Source: Pseudomonas tritici
GTDB lineage: Bacteria > Pseudomonadota > Gammaproteobacteria > Pseudomonadales > Pseudomonadaceae
Assembly: GCF_014268275.3 (NCBI RefSeq)
Contig: NZ_CP077084.1
Span: 3,224,001-3,288,000 of the forward strand
Reading direction: 5' to 3'
Length of the DNA: 64,000 nt
Shown: in pieces, positions 26,276 to 36,054 of the stretch
Layout of the letters: each line of letters begins with the position of its first letter
Position numbering within the stretch: the stretch's first letter is position 1
Notes under the pieces: model-generated
The model's database searches: none
The model's input: only the letters and a program-made list of their open reading frames with translations
Told to the model about the DNA's origin: nothing
Position numbers and translations under genes: made by a program

Positions 26276-27493
26276 TCAACGCTCCAGCAACAAGCGCTCC
26301 AGGGTTTCCACCGGCAACGGCCGGCTGAACAGGTAACCTTGGATCTGATCACAACCGGCCTCTTTCAAGAACGCCAACTGCGCCTGGGTTTCCACGCCTT
26401 CAGCCACCACCCGCAGTTTGAGGCTGTGGGCCAGTTCAATGATGGTGCGGGTGATCGCCGCGTCCTGCGGGTTGGTGGTGACTTCGCGGATAAACGCAAT
26501 GTCGATCTTCAACGTATCGATAGGAAAACGCCGCAGGTACGCCAGGCTCGAATAGCCGGTGCCGAAGTCATCGATGGAAATCTTCACGCCCATGGCGTGC
26601 AGGCGCTGCAGGCTGGCGATGGTGTGCTGGGTGTTTTCCATCAAGGAGCCTTCGGTCAGCTCCACTTCGAGCCAATGCGGCTCGACCCCGGTTTGCGCCA
26701 GGGTGCGCGCGATATCGGCAATCAGGTCGCCTTCGATCAGTTGATGGCCGGAGACGTTCACCGACACCTCCACCGCACCAATGGCGCCACGTTGCCACTC
26801 GGCAATCTGTTGGCAAACCTGCTCTATCACCCAGCGTCCCACAGGCACAATCAGCCCAAGGCGTTCCAATATCGGCACAAACACGGCCGGGGATACGGGG
26901 CCGTAGTCGGGCCTCTCCCAGCGCAGCAGCGCTTCGAGGGCGCAGAGGCGGCCGCTGGCAATCTCGACCTTGGGCTGGTAATGCACCGTGAAGTCTTCGC
27001 GCTCGACAGCTTGGCGCAAGGCATTTTCGAGGTCCTGAAGGGCCAAGTCATGCACATTCATTCCCGTTTGCAGTTGCCCCAGCTCGCGCGAATGGCTTGC
27101 CAGGTCACCACGTTCTTTGAGCCGCAGCAGGTTGCGCACTCGCAACCACAACTCGACACGCTCGACCGGCTTGCTGATGAATTCCTCGGCACCGGCCTCC
27201 AGCCCACTGACACGGGCGCTTTGCTCACTGAGGGCGGATAACATGATGATCGGAATACCCGCGGTGGTGTCATCACCCTTTAATTGGCTGGCGACTTCAT
27301 AGCCGTCCATGCCCGGCATCATCACGTCCAGCAGGATCAGGTCCGGGGGCTGCTGCGCCACCAACTGCAAGGCTTCTTCACCGCTGCTCGCACTCAGGGT
27401 CTGGTAGCCCTCGTGTTGCAGCAGGGTTTCCAGGAGTTTGCGCACCTGGGGTTCATCATCAACGATCAACAACGTCGCGGGTTGGCTGGCCAT
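26276..27493 (-). CDS. Response regulator with EAL phosphodiesterase domain
   Basis: A 405-residue two-domain protein that should hydrolyse cyclic di-GMP when phosphorylated. The receiver domain has VDDE near residue 11-14, phospho-acceptor D56 ([11 protein letters not shown]) and Lys in ISKPVE. The EAL domain is complete: ALEALLRW (the EAL motif), SVNVSGHQL, a slightly altered [33 protein letters not shown] and [10 protein letters not shown]. It is the last gene of a kinase-receiver-EAL operon, 9 nt after the single-receiver gene. It is probably cytoplasmic and lowers c-di-GMP in response to the kinase signal. Confidence 0.92.
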   Translation of the reverse strand: MASQPATLLIVDDEPQVRKLLETLLQHEGYQTLSASSGEEALQLVAQQPPDLILLDVMMPGMDGYEVASQLKGDDTTAGIPIIMLSALSEQSARVSGLEAGAEEFISKPVERVELWLRVRNLLRLKERGDLASHSRELGQLQTGMNVHDLALQDLENALRQAVEREDFTVHYQPKVEIASGRLCALEALLRWERPDYGPVSPAVFVPILERLGLIVPVGRWVIEQVCQQIAEWQRGAIGAVEVSVNVSGHQLIEGDLIADIARTLAQTGVEPHWLEVELTEGSLMENTQHTIASLQRLHAMGVKISIDDFGTGYSSLAYLRRFPIDTLKIDIAFIREVTTNPQDAAITRTIIELAHSLKLRVVAEGVETQAQLAFLKEAGCDQIQGYLFSRPLPVETLERLLLER

Positions 27494-27502
27494 GGAGCGG
27501 AC

Positions 27503-27886
27503 TCATGTGAGGGGTCTGTTGGGCGTTTGCAGCAAGGTGTCGATCACTTGGTACAGCTCTTTGTAACGCAACGGCTTGGTGATGTAGGCGTCACACCCGG
27601 CGAGCCGGGTCTTTTCGCGGTCTTCTTTCATCGCCATGGCCGTCAGGGCGATCACCGGGATGTGTGCGGTCAGCGGGTCTTGCTTGAGCAGTGCCGTGGC
27701 CGCCAGGCCGTCCATGCCGGGCAGTTGAATGTCCATCAGGATCAACGCCGGCTGTTGTGCGCGGGCCAGGGTCAGGCCGGTTTCGGCATCGGGTGCCCAC
27801 AGCACCGTGTGGCCGGCATTCACCAACAACAAGCGCGCCAGGCGCATATTGGCTTCATTGTCTTCAATGATCAGGATCTCGGCCAT
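27503..27886 (-). CDS. Single-domain response regulator (DivK/CheY-like)
   Basis: A 127-residue stand-alone receiver. The acidic pocket is IIEDNEANMR, the phospho-acceptor is D52 (LMDIQLPGMDG), and switch residues are in IALTAMAM and ITKPLRYKEL. The sequence resembles DivK-type receivers. Start at ATG 27886 with GGAGG 4 nt upstream, inside the 3' end of the histidine kinase gene (16-nt overlap). This indicates translational coupling with the kinase, and the protein is likely a phosphotransfer partner between it and the REC-EAL protein. Confidence 0.92.
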   Translation of the reverse strand: MAEILIIEDNEANMRLARLLLVNAGHTVLWAPDAETGLTLARAQQPALILMDIQLPGMDGLAATALLKQDPLTAHIPVIALTAMAMKEDREKTRLAGCDAYITKPLRYKELYQVIDTLLQTPNRPLT

Positions 27887-29211
27887 GCTGCCTCCGGCGT
27901 GCGATGCAGCGGCAACCACGCGACAAACCGCGCGCCACAGCCTTCACGGCTGGCCACGGCAACACTGCCGCCGTGCAAATCCGTCAGTTGCTTGACCATC
28001 GCCAGCCCCAGGCCGGTGCCTTCGAATTTGCGCGCCAGGCCGCTGTCGATCTGGCTGAACGCCTTGAACAGCTTGCCCATGTCGTCCTCAGCGATACCAA
28101 TCCCGGTGTCGCTGACGCTCAACTCGAGGAACTGTTGATGCGCACTGTCGGGCAAGTCGAAGCGGTACACCGGCCATTCGCCGGGAATCTGCCCGACCTG
28201 CTCGCGGGCCACCTGGCGCACCGTCAGCGTCACTGAGCTGCCGTGCTCGCTGAACTTCACCGCATTGGCCAGCAGGTTGTAGACGATCTGCTTGGTCTTG
28301 CGCAGGTCCAGTTCCAGGCAGCCGAGGTCTTCAGGGCTTTCCAGCTTCAGTTGAATACGTTGCAGCGCGGCCTTTTCCCGCACGATCAACAGACTGTTGG
28401 CCAACAAGCCGGAAAGCTCCGCGCTCTCCAGTTCCAGTTCCATCATGCCGGCCTCGACCTTGGACAGGTCGAGAATGTCGTTGATCAATGACAGCAAGTG
28501 CTGGCCGCTGGTGAATATGTCACCGATGTATTCGCGCTGGGTCTCGCTCATTTCGCCGACCAGCCCGTCCTTGAGCGCCTCGGAAAAACCGATCACCGCA
28601 TTCAGCGGCGTGCGCAGTTCGTGGGACATGGTGGCGAGGAACTCGGACTTCATGTGGCTGGCGTGCTCCAGCTCCAGGTTCTTCTCTTCCAGGGCGCGCT
28701 CGAAGCCTTTGCGTTCGGCTTCTTCCTGCTTGCGCGCGGTGTTGTCGGTGCCGATCAGCAGGTAACCGATGATCGTGTCATGCCGGTTGCGCAAGGCGGT
28801 CACCGACACCATGGCCGACAGGCGACTGCCATCCTTGCGGATATAGGTCAGCTCGTAGATGTCTTCGATACCCCGGGAGGCCTTGAACACCAGCGCTTCG
28901 AAGCCCGGCGTGATCGGCGTGTCCAGTTCCTGGCTGAGCGCGGCTGCGCGGGTGACCAGTTCGATGGGGTCGGAGATATCGGCGGGGGTGATGCGGTTGA
29001 CCACATCGGCGGCGGCATAGCCGAGCATGCGTTCTGCGCCGACGTTGAAGATTTGGATTACGCCTTTTTCATCGGTGGCGATGCTCGAGAAATAGGCGCT
29101 GTTGAAGATGGCGTCTTGCAGGGCGCCGGTCTTGAGCAGGGTTTTCTGGCGTTTGAACTCGACGATTTTTTCGGCGCGCGATTGCGGCTGTTCGGGTAAC
29201 GGTGTGTCCAT
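27871..29211 (-). CDS. PAS-domain sensor histidine kinase (soluble)
   Basis: A 446-residue hybrid-free histidine kinase without transmembrane segments. The order is a PAS domain (about residues 30-155: AIFNSAYFSSIATDEKGVIQIFNVGAERMLGY), then a coiled-coil linker. The HisKA box SEFLATMSHELRTPLNAVIGF and the ATPase domain with NLLANAVKFS, DTGIGI and GTGLGLAMV follow. It senses an intracellular cue, perhaps redox or a small ligand through the PAS. It heads a minus-strand operon with a single receiver and a REC-EAL protein, so its output is probably c-di-GMP turnover. Confidence 0.92.
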   Translation of the reverse strand: MDTPLPEQPQSRAEKIVEFKRQKTLLKTGALQDAIFNSAYFSSIATDEKGVIQIFNVGAERMLGYAAADVVNRITPADISDPIELVTRAAALSQELDTPITPGFEALVFKASRGIEDIYELTYIRKDGSRLSAMVSVTALRNRHDTIIGYLLIGTDNTARKQEEAERKGFERALEEKNLELEHASHMKSEFLATMSHELRTPLNAVIGFSEALKDGLVGEMSETQREYIGDIFTSGQHLLSLINDILDLSKVEAGMMELELESAELSGLLANSLLIVREKAALQRIQLKLESPEDLGCLELDLRKTKQIVYNLLANAVKFSEHGSSVTLTVRQVAREQVGQIPGEWPVYRFDLPDSAHQQFLELSVSDTGIGIAEDDMGKLFKAFSQIDSGLARKFEGTGLGLAMVKQLTDLHGGSVAVASREGCGARFVAWLPLHRTPEAAWPRS

Positions 29212-29420
29212 CGCTGTGGCGTTCCGTGGTATTCAGGCCCGTCATCGTCAATCGGCGATGGCGCAGAGCATGCTCACAGAAGATCGCTTGGAGGCGACGA
29301 GGAGGAGATGAGGTCCTTGGACAATAGCAGAAATTATGGCGTTTTGATGGCTGGCTAAGGGAGAAATACCTTCGAATGGATATATTCGATCCGAAAACAG
29401 TGGTTTTCGAATTTGAGGGT

Positions 29421-29436
29421 GATGAAACGTTTCATC
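29421..29436. promoter_or_regulatory. LacI/Cra-type palindromic operator candidate
   Basis: A perfect 16-nt palindrome GATGAAACGTTTCATC, 100 nt before the sugar ABC operon. Its centre AAACGTTT resembles LacI-family sites and the Pseudomonas Cra/FruR site TTAAACGTTTCA. The surrounding 324-nt gap (29212-29535) also has to contain the divergent kinase promoter, which I could not place. Confidence 0.5.
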
Positions 29437-29452
29437 AATCGACAAATGGTCA

Positions 29453-29468
29453 ACGCAAGCGCTTGCGT
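29453..29468. promoter_or_regulatory. Second LacI-type operator candidate
   Basis: A perfect 16-nt palindrome ACGCAAGCGCTTGCGT with the central CG step typical of LacI-family operators, 67 nt before the first ABC gene. It is a likely site for the LacI regulator encoded at 33027-34019. The two palindromes are centred 32 nt apart, about three helical turns. Confidence 0.6.
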
Positions 29469-29535
29469 AAGAAAATGTATCTGAATTAGAGTCGGCTCAC
29501 TCGATTACAAAAATAATAATTCCAGGAGCTCATTC

Positions 29536-31068
29536 ATGAGCCTTGAACCCTTGCTTGAGATGCAGGGCATCAGCAAAACCTTCAATGGTTTGCGCGTGCT
29601 CAAGAATGTCGGCCTGAAGGTCTACCCCGGCGAAATCCACGCCTTGATGGGGGAGAACGGTGCCGGCAAATCGACCTTGATGAAAATCCTTTCCGGCGCC
29701 TATCAAGCCGACCCCGGCGGTGAAATCCGCATTGCCGGCCAGCCCATCCCCACCTTCGACCCCGCCACCGCCAAAGCCCTCGGCATTGCCGTGATCTATC
29801 AGGAACTGAGCCTGTGCCCGAACCTGAGCGTGGCCGAGAACATCTACCTGGGCCGCGAACTGCGGCGTGGCTGGACCATCGACCGCAAAGGCATGGAGGC
29901 CGGGTGCATCGAGGTGCTGCAAAGCCTTGGCGCGGAGTTCACCCCGTCAACGCGGGTCAGCAACCTGTCGATTGCCGAGCGCCAACTGGTGGAAATCGCC
30001 CGCGCCTTGCATGCCCACGCCAAGATCCTGGTGATGGACGAACCCACCACACCCTTGTCATCCCGCGAGACCGACCGTTTGTTCGCGCTGATCAAACAGC
30101 TGCGCAGCCAAGGGTTGGCGATCATCTATATCAGCCACCGCATGGCCGAGATCTACGAGCTGTCGGACCGCGTTTCGGTGCTGCGTGACGGCCAATACAT
30201 CGGCGAGCTGACCCGCGAGGCGCTGTCGGCCGAAGTGCTCGTGAAAATGATGGTGGGCCGCGACCTGTCGGGGTTCTACAAGAAGGAACACGCTGCGTAT
30301 AACCCCGGCAACGTGGTGATGCGCGTGCGCGACATGGCCGATGGCAAGCGCGTGCGCAACTGTAGTTTCGACCTGCATGCCGGCGAAGTGCTCGGTATTG
30401 CCGGCCTGGTCGGGGCAGGGCGCACCGAACTGGCACGGCTGATCTTTGCCGCCGACCCACGCACCTCCGGCACCCTGGAAGTGGTCGGCAAGACCATCAC
30501 CCAACTGCGCACCCCGGCGGATGCGATTCGCGCCGGCGTCGTTTACCTCACCGAAGACCGCAAGGCCCAGGGCCTGTTCCTCGACATGAGCGTGGCCGAC
30601 AACATCAATGTCTGCGCGTGTGTACCGGATGCGTATGCCGGTGGTGTGCTCGATCGTGGCCATGCGGCGCAACGCGCCAGGGACGCGATCCAGTCACTGT
30701 CGATTCGCGTGGCGTCAGGCAAGGTCAATGTCGGCGCGCTGTCCGGCGGCAATCAGCAAAAGGTGCTGCTGGCGCGACTGTTGGAGGTCAAGCCGCATGT
30801 GCTGATCCTCGACGAACCCACACGCGGCGTGGACATCGGTTCCAAGTCCGAGATCTACCGCATCATCAATCAACTGGCGCAGGCCGGTGTCGGCATTGTG
30901 GTGATTTCCAGCGAGCTGCCGGAAATCATCGGCACCTGCGACCGCGTGCTGATCATGCGCGAAGGCCAGTTGGTGGCCGAAGTCGGCGGGGCTTCCGGCC
31001 ACGTCATCTCCCAGGAACGCATTATTGACCTCGCCACCGGTGGCGATCAGGTGGTTGCCAATGGCTGA
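29536..31068 (+). CDS. Sugar ABC transporter ATP-binding protein (RbsA/XylG type)
   Basis: A 510-residue double-ABC ATPase of the carbohydrate uptake CUT2 family. The first domain is canonical: Walker [10 protein letters not shown], signature [15 protein letters not shown] and LVMDEPTT. The second domain has the degenerate Walker [10 protein letters not shown] usual for RbsA/XylG/AraG, then [15 protein letters not shown] and LILDEPTRG. The RBS is AGGAG 8 nt before the ATG. It powers uptake with the permease and binding protein downstream. Two palindromic operators precede it. The sugar is uncertain: the family reads as ribose type, but the operon ends with a xylulokinase. Confidence 0.92.
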   Translation: MSLEPLLEMQGISKTFNGLRVLKNVGLKVYPGEIHALMGENGAGKSTLMKILSGAYQADPGGEIRIAGQPIPTFDPATAKALGIAVIYQELSLCPNLSVAENIYLGRELRRGWTIDRKGMEAGCIEVLQSLGAEFTPSTRVSNLSIAERQLVEIARALHAHAKILVMDEPTTPLSSRETDRLFALIKQLRSQGLAIIYISHRMAEIYELSDRVSVLRDGQYIGELTREALSAEVLVKMMVGRDLSGFYKKEHAAYNPGNVVMRVRDMADGKRVRNCSFDLHAGEVLGIAGLVGAGRTELARLIFAADPRTSGTLEVVGKTITQLRTPADAIRAGVVYLTEDRKAQGLFLDMSVADNINVCACVPDAYAGGVLDRGHAAQRARDAIQSLSIRVASGKVNVGALSGGNQQKVLLARLLEVKPHVLILDEPTRGVDIGSKSEIYRIINQLAQAGVGIVVISSELPEIIGTCDRVLIMREGQLVAEVGGASGHVISQERIIDLATGGDQVVANG

Positions 31069-32038
31069 ATTGAACGTTGCAACAATAGGTAAAGCTGAAC
31101 GCGCACGCGAGTTGATGCGCACCGTCGGCATGTTGCCGGTGCTGATCCTGTTGCTGGTGGGCTTTGCCCTGGCCAGCGAGAACTTCCTGACGGTGCAGAA
31201 CCTGTCGATCATCACCCAGCAGGCCTCGGTGAACGTGGTGCTGGCGGCGGGCATGACCTTTGTGATTCTCACGGCGGGTATCGACCTGTCGGTGGGCGCA
31301 ATCCTGGCCGCGTCGGCGGTGGTGGCGTTGCAAGCGTCGATGTCGCCGCAGTTCGGCATGTTCGGGATTGCCGCCGGTATTGGCTTCGGGCTGTTGCTGG
31401 GCCTGGTCAACGGCGGATTGATCGCCTTTATGCGCCTGCCGCCGTTTATCGTCACCCTCGGCGCACTGACCGCCATGCGCGGTTTGGCGCGCCTATTGGC
31501 CGATGACAAGACCGTGTTCAACCCCGACCTGCCGTTTGCGTTTATCGGCAATGACTCGGTGCTCGGTGTGCCCTGGCTGGTGATCATTGCCGTCGCGGTG
31601 GTGGCGCTGTCGTGGTTTATCCTGCGGCGCACGGTGATGGGCGTGCAGATCTACTCGGTGGGCGGTAACCCGGAAGCGGCGCGATTGTCGGGGATCAAGG
31701 TGTGGAAGGTGTTGCTGTTCGTCTACGCCATGTCCGGTGCGTTGGCCGGGCTGGGCGCGGTGATGAGCGCTTCGCGCCTGTTCGCGGCCAACGGCCTGCA
31801 ACTGGGGCAATCCTATGAGCTGGACGCGATTGCCGCGGTGATCCTTGGCGGCACCAGCTTTACCGGCGGCGTCGGCACCATCGGCGGCACGCTGATCGGC
31901 GCGCTGATCATCGCGGTACTCACCAACGGCCTGGTGCTGCTGGGCGTCTCGGATATCTGGCAATACATCATCAAGGGCATCGTGATCATTGGCGCAGTGG
32001 CGCTGGATCGTTATCGCCAGTCCGGTGCGCGGACCTGA
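31061..32038 (+). CDS. Sugar ABC transporter permease (RbsC type)
   Basis: A 325-residue CUT2 permease with about 8-10 hydrophobic segments. Family blocks are [54 protein letters not shown] and [22 protein letters not shown], the last being the EAA-like loop contacted by the ATPase. The ATG at 31061 overlaps the ATPase stop by 8 nt and gives the normal RbsC length. It works with the flanking ATPase and binding protein. Confidence 0.92.
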   Translation: MAELNVATIGKAERARELMRTVGMLPVLILLLVGFALASENFLTVQNLSIITQQASVNVVLAAGMTFVILTAGIDLSVGAILAASAVVALQASMSPQFGMFGIAAGIGFGLLLGLVNGGLIAFMRLPPFIVTLGALTAMRGLARLLADDKTVFNPDLPFAFIGNDSVLGVPWLVIIAVAVVALSWFILRRTVMGVQIYSVGGNPEAARLSGIKVWKVLLFVYAMSGALAGLGAVMSASRLFAANGLQLGQSYELDAIAAVILGGTSFTGGVGTIGGTLIGALIIAVLTNGLVLLGVSDIWQYIIKGIVIIGAVALDRYRQSGART

Positions 32039-32072
32039 TTTCACTCATACAACAATCACAAGAGAGACCCGC

Positions 32073-33005
32073 ATGAACGTCAAACGTATCTTTCCCGTTA
32101 TTGCCTTGGCTGCCTTGATGTCCCAAGCCGTCGAAGCGCGCGAACTCAAAGCCCTCGGCATCAGCATGGGCTCGTTGGGTAACCCGTATTTCGTGACCCT
32201 GGCCGATGGCGCCACGGCGCGGGCCAAGGAGCTCAATCCCAACGTCAAGGTGACCTCGGTGTCGGCCGACTATGACTTGAGCAAGCAGTTTTCGCAGATC
32301 GACAACTTTATCTCGTCCAAGGTCGACCTGATCCTGATCAACGCGGTAGACCCGTCCGCCATGGCCTCGGCCATCAAGAAAGCCCGCGACGCCGGCATTG
32401 TCGTGGTCGCCGTGGATGTCGACGCCAAAGGTGTGAACGCCACCGTGCAGACCGACAACGTCGAGGCCGGCAAGCTGGCCTGCCAGTACCTGGTGGATAA
32501 GCTCGCCGGCAAGGGCAATGTGATCATCCAGAACGGCCCGCAAGTCACTGCCGTGACCGACCGCGTCAAAGGGTGCAAGGCGGCACTCGCCAGTGCGCCG
32601 CAGATCAAGGTGCTGTCCGATGACCAGGACGCCAAGGGCTCGCGCGAAGGTGGCTTGAACGCCATGCAGGGTTACCTGACGCGCTTCCCGAAAATCGACG
32701 GCCTGTTCGCGATCAACGACCCGCAAGCCATCGGCAGCGACCTGGCGGCCAAGCAGCTCAAGCGCAGCGGCATCGTTATCACGTCGGTGGACGGCGCGCC
32801 GGATATCGAGAATGCGCTGAAGACCGACACGCAAATCCAGGCGTCCGCCAGCCAGGACCCTTGGGCCATGGCGCAGACCGCGGTGAACGTGGGCAATGAC
32901 ATTCTCAACGACAAAGCCCCAGCCGAAGCGGTGACCCTGCTCACGCCAAAACTAATCACCCGTGACAACGTCGGTACGTACAGCGGTTGGTCGAGTAAAC
33001 GTTGA
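32073..33005 (+). CDS. Periplasmic sugar-binding protein (RbsB type)
   Basis: A 310-residue type I periplasmic binding protein. The signal peptide is MNVKRIFPVIALAALMSQAVEA, and the mature chain starts RELKALGISMGSLGNPYFV, the usual RbsB opening. Later blocks include DLILINAVDPSAMASAIKKA, VAVDVDAKG and GLFAINDPQAIGSDLAAK. Start at ATG 32073, 34 nt after the permease stop. It delivers a pentose or pentitol to the inner-membrane complex. Placing the binding protein third, after ATPase and permease, differs from the standard rbs operon where it comes first. Confidence 0.92.
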   Translation: MNVKRIFPVIALAALMSQAVEARELKALGISMGSLGNPYFVTLADGATARAKELNPNVKVTSVSADYDLSKQFSQIDNFISSKVDLILINAVDPSAMASAIKKARDAGIVVVAVDVDAKGVNATVQTDNVEAGKLACQYLVDKLAGKGNVIIQNGPQVTAVTDRVKGCKAALASAPQIKVLSDDQDAKGSREGGLNAMQGYLTRFPKIDGLFAINDPQAIGSDLAAKQLKRSGIVITSVDGAPDIENALKTDTQIQASASQDPWAMAQTAVNVGNDILNDKAPAEAVTLLTPKLITRDNVGTYSGWSSKR

Positions 33006-33026
33006 ATCAGTGAGAGGAACAGCGCC

Positions 33027-34019
33027 GTGGTCACCATGGATGACGTCGCAAGCAGGGCGGGGGTGTCGACATCGACGGTGTCCCATGTGTTGAACGGTAC
33101 CCGCAAGGTCAGCCCGGCCACGGTGCAAGCGGTGCAGCAGGCAATCCAGGCGCTGGGGTACATCCCCAACACCCTGGCGCGCTCGCTGGCCCGGTCAAGT
33201 ACAAGCACGATTGGCGTGGCGATCTCGGCGCTGTCCAACCACTACTTCAGTGAAACGGTGCACGCGATTGAAACCGAATGCGCCAAACACGGCTACATGA
33301 TGCTGTTTGTCGACACCCACGACGACCCGGAGCAGGAGCTGCGGGTGGTCACGGCGCTGCATCATCGGCGGGTCGACGGGATTGTGCTGGCACCCTCGAA
33401 CGGCTCCAAGGCGCTGGAGTACCTGCGCGCCAACGAGATTCCAGCGGTGCTGGTGGACCGCATGATGAGCGAGCAGTTTGACCAGGTCGGGGTGGACAAC
33501 GCCGAGCCCACCCAGGCCCTTATTGAACATCTGATCGCCCATGGTCACCGCCGCATTGGCTTTATCGCCGGACGCGAGGGGTTCAGCACCACCGATGAGC
33601 GAGTGGCCGGTTACCGCGCGGCGTTGCACGTGGCGGGGCTGGCGTTTGATCCACAGCTGTTGGTCAATGGCGGCTCCAACACAGAGCCGGCACGCCAGGC
33701 CACGGCGCAGTTGCTGGGCCTGGCCGCGCCGCCCACGGCAATCATGGCCGGCAACAACCTGATGACCCTCGGCGCCATGCACGCGCTGCGTGACGCACAC
33801 ATCGCCGTGCCGGGGCAGATGGCCTTGGTCGGCTTTGATGATTTTGACTGGGCGGACTTTTTCGTGCCGCGCCTGACCTTGATCGCTCAGCCGGTCAAGG
33901 CACTCGGCGCTCGCGCTGTCGGCCTGTTATTGCAACGCATGGCTTCGCCCACGGCACCGCCCCAGAGCGTGCGCCTGGCGCCAACCCTGCAATGGCGTGA
34001 CTCATGTGGCTGTAGTTGA
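33027..34019 (+). CDS. LacI-family repressor of the sugar operon
   Basis: A 330-residue LacI/GalR regulator. The N-terminal helix-turn-helix and hinge are complete (MDDVASRAGVSTSTVSHVLNG, then RKVSPATVQAVQQAIQALGYIPN). The effector domain follows (STSTIGVAISALSNHYFSETVHAIE, FIAGREGFSTTDERVAGYRAAL, LVGFDDFDWADFFVPRLT). The GTG start at 33027 has AGAGGA 8 nt upstream; an internal ATG 9 nt later is less well placed. It lies inside the operon and probably binds the CG-centred palindrome at 29453, giving autoregulated sugar-inducible control. Confidence 0.92.
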   Translation: MVTMDDVASRAGVSTSTVSHVLNGTRKVSPATVQAVQQAIQALGYIPNTLARSLARSSTSTIGVAISALSNHYFSETVHAIETECAKHGYMMLFVDTHDDPEQELRVVTALHHRRVDGIVLAPSNGSKALEYLRANEIPAVLVDRMMSEQFDQVGVDNAEPTQALIEHLIAHGHRRIGFIAGREGFSTTDERVAGYRAALHVAGLAFDPQLLVNGGSNTEPARQATAQLLGLAAPPTAIMAGNNLMTLGAMHALRDAHIAVPGQMALVGFDDFDWADFFVPRLTLIAQPVKALGARAVGLLLQRMASPTAPPQSVRLAPTLQWRDSCGCS

Positions 34020-34033
34020 TTGGAAAACCACGT

Positions 34034-35494
34034 ATGAACCTTCCTGTTTCCCTCGGAATAGACCTCGGCACCTCAGAACTCAAGGCCATCCTGATGGACC
34101 TCGACGGTAGGGTGCTGGCCCACGCCGGCGTGCGTCTGAGTGTGTCGCGGCGCCACAGCGGCTGGTCCGAGCAGGCGCCGGAAGATTGGTGGCAGGCGTG
34201 TGTGCAGGCGTTGGGGCAACTGCGTGCGCACGAGGCGTTTGCGCGTGTGGCGTGTATCGGCCTGTCCGGGCAAATGCACGGTGCTGTGTTGTTGGGGGAG
34301 GACAACCGCGTGTTGTATCCCGCAATCCTGTGGGACGATTCGCGCGCGATCGCTGAGGCTGAACAGTTGGGGGCGGGGTTTGCCGACGTCACGGGCAGCC
34401 TGCCCATGGCCGGGCTCACGGCGCCGAAATTGCTGTGGTTGCAACAGCATGAGCCTGAGGTATTCAAGGCCATCGACTGCGTGTTGTCGCCCAAGGACTA
34501 CCTGCGTTTGCGCCTGAGTGGCGAGCGTATCAGCGAGATGTCCGACGCTGCCGGGACGTTGTGGCTGGATGTGGCACAGCGTGAGTGGTTCGCCCCGATG
34601 CTGCGCGCGACGGGCCTTGTGCCGGAACAGATGCCCAGGTTGGTCGAAGGCGGCGCCGCGAGTGCGGGTTTGACGGCAACCGAGCTAGGGCTGTCGACTG
34701 ACGTAGTGATTGCTGGCGGCGGTGGCGATAATCCGGTGGCCGCCGTGGGTATCGGTGCGATCAACGCAGGCGATGGCTTCATCACCCTCGGCACCAGCGC
34801 GGCGATTGTCGCCATCACTGACCACGCTGCCGGCAACCCAGCCAATGCCGTGCACAGCTTCTGCCATGCGTTGCCCAACCGTTGGTACACCATGGGCGCG
34901 ATGCTGGCCGGTGCCAGTTGCTTGCGCTGGGTGACGCGGCTGACCGGCATGGCGGATGAGCAAACGTTGTTGGACCACGTGCAACTGCAGTTGCCCATAG
35001 GGCAGCCTGTGCCTTTGAACACACCGCTGTTTCTACCGTACCTCGCCGGTGAACGTACCCCCCATAACGATCCGTTGCTGCGCGGTGGATTCATGAGCCT
35101 GGGCCATGACTGCACGCCCGCCATGCTCGGCTACGCGGTGATGGAAGGTGTGGGCTTCGGGTTGCTCGATGCCTTGCACGCCGTGCAATCGGCGGGTGCG
35201 AATGTCGGTGCCTGCGCCCTGGTGGGGGGCGGGGCGCGCAGTGAATACTGGGCGCAGTTGCTGGCGGATATCCTGCAGCGGGAAATCTTCACCTTGCACG
35301 GCAGTGAGTTGAGTGCGTGCATCGGTGCGGCAAAGCTGGGGTTCCTGGCGATCGGGCAGGGGGAGGCGTTGTTGCAGGCGGGGATGCCGGTGAAGGCGAG
35401 GTATTTGCCTGATGCCACGCAGCGGCCGGTGCTGGAAGCGCGGTACCGCAAGTTCCGAGGCTTGCTGGTAGCGGCCAAAACGCTGCACGAATAA
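34034..35494 (+). CDS. xylB: Xylulokinase (FGGY carbohydrate kinase)
   Basis: A 486-residue FGGY kinase. The N-terminal phosphate loop is GIDLGTSELKAILMDLDG. The xylulokinase-specific SGQMHGAVLL and YPAILWDDSRA follow. The second domain has GGGDNPVAAVGIGAINAGDGFITLGTS and LVGGGARSEYWAQLLADIL. It should phosphorylate D-xylulose to D-xylulose 5-phosphate in the cytoplasm. No xylose isomerase or polyol dehydrogenase is present in the operon, so the free ketose must be imported as such or made by an enzyme elsewhere. ATG 34034 was chosen over a TTG 18 nt earlier. Confidence 0.88.
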   Translation: MNLPVSLGIDLGTSELKAILMDLDGRVLAHAGVRLSVSRRHSGWSEQAPEDWWQACVQALGQLRAHEAFARVACIGLSGQMHGAVLLGEDNRVLYPAILWDDSRAIAEAEQLGAGFADVTGSLPMAGLTAPKLLWLQQHEPEVFKAIDCVLSPKDYLRLRLSGERISEMSDAAGTLWLDVAQREWFAPMLRATGLVPEQMPRLVEGGAASAGLTATELGLSTDVVIAGGGGDNPVAAVGIGAINAGDGFITLGTSAAIVAITDHAAGNPANAVHSFCHALPNRWYTMGAMLAGASCLRWVTRLTGMADEQTLLDHVQLQLPIGQPVPLNTPLFLPYLAGERTPHNDPLLRGGFMSLGHDCTPAMLGYAVMEGVGFGLLDALHAVQSAGANVGACALVGGGARSEYWAQLLADILQREIFTLHGSELSACIGAAKLGFLAIGQGEALLQAGMPVKARYLPDATQRPVLEARYRKFRGLLVAAKTLHE

Positions 35495-35510
35495 ACGAAG
35501 CCGTTCGAAT

Positions 35511-35600
35511 TGTGGGCGCTGGCTTGCCTGCGATAGCGGTGGGTCAGCAATGCAAGTATCAACTGGCAGATCGCAATCGCAGGCAAGCCAGCTCCCACAT
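35511..35600. repeat. REPIN behind xylB
   Basis: An inverted REP pair: left TGTGGGCGCTGGCTTGCCTG, right GCAGGCAAGCCAGCTCCCAC, separated by about 45 nt. It lies between the converging xylB and Lrp-type genes and probably ends both transcripts. Subtype as at 13531-13619, with one changed base in the left unit (GGGCGC for GGGAGC). Confidence 0.85.
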
Positions 35601-35613
35601 TAGAACTGCCGTG

Positions 35614-36054
35614 TTAATCCCCCAGCGGTGGCAAACGCCGTTTCACCGGGGTTTTCTTGACGATGGCCGTGTTGGTTTCCGCATAGGCGTTAAGCCGGTC
35701 AAGCAAACTGTCCAGATGATCCATGGTGCGCACATGCAGCCGCGCAATAAAACAATCCTCGCCCGTGACCTTGTCGCACTCCGTGAACTCGGGGATCGCT
35801 TGGATCTGGCGCTCCACCTCCTGCAACTTGCCGGGTAACGGGCGAATGCGCACGATGGCCTGCAACAGATAGCCAAAATGCTTGGGGTCGATATCCACGG
35901 TGTAGTGGGTCAACACGCCGCGCTCTTCAAGACGCCGCAAACGCTCGCCAACACTGGGCGAAGACAGCCCGGTAATGCCGGCCAAGGCCTTGAGCGACAG
36001 GCGTGAGTCGTCCATCAAAGCGGCGATCAGTTGCTGGTCGATGGTGTCAATCAT
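35614..36054 (-). CDS. Lrp/AsnC-family regulator
   Basis: A 146-residue Lrp-type regulator: N-terminal helix-turn-helix (IDTIDQQLIAALMDDSRLSLKALAGITGLSSPSVGERLRRLEERGVL), then the RAM effector domain (IVRIRPLPGKLQEVERQIQAIPEFTECDKVTGEDCFIARLHV). It is divergent from a DMT-family exporter by about 110 nt. This arrangement is common for Lrp-type activators that switch on an amino-acid exporter when its substrate accumulates. The substrate is not evident. Confidence 0.92.
   Translation of the reverse strand: MIDTIDQQLIAALMDDSRLSLKALAGITGLSSPSVGERLRRLEERGVLTHYTVDIDPKHFGYLLQAIVRIRPLPGKLQEVERQIQAIPEFTECDKVTGEDCFIARLHVRTMDHLDSLLDRLNAYAETNTAIVKKTPVKRRLPPLGD

Noticed and set aside
26030..27241. A 403-residue plus-strand frame starting in the gap before the REC-EAL gene
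   Set aside because: Nearly all of it is antisense to the EAL and receiver domains.
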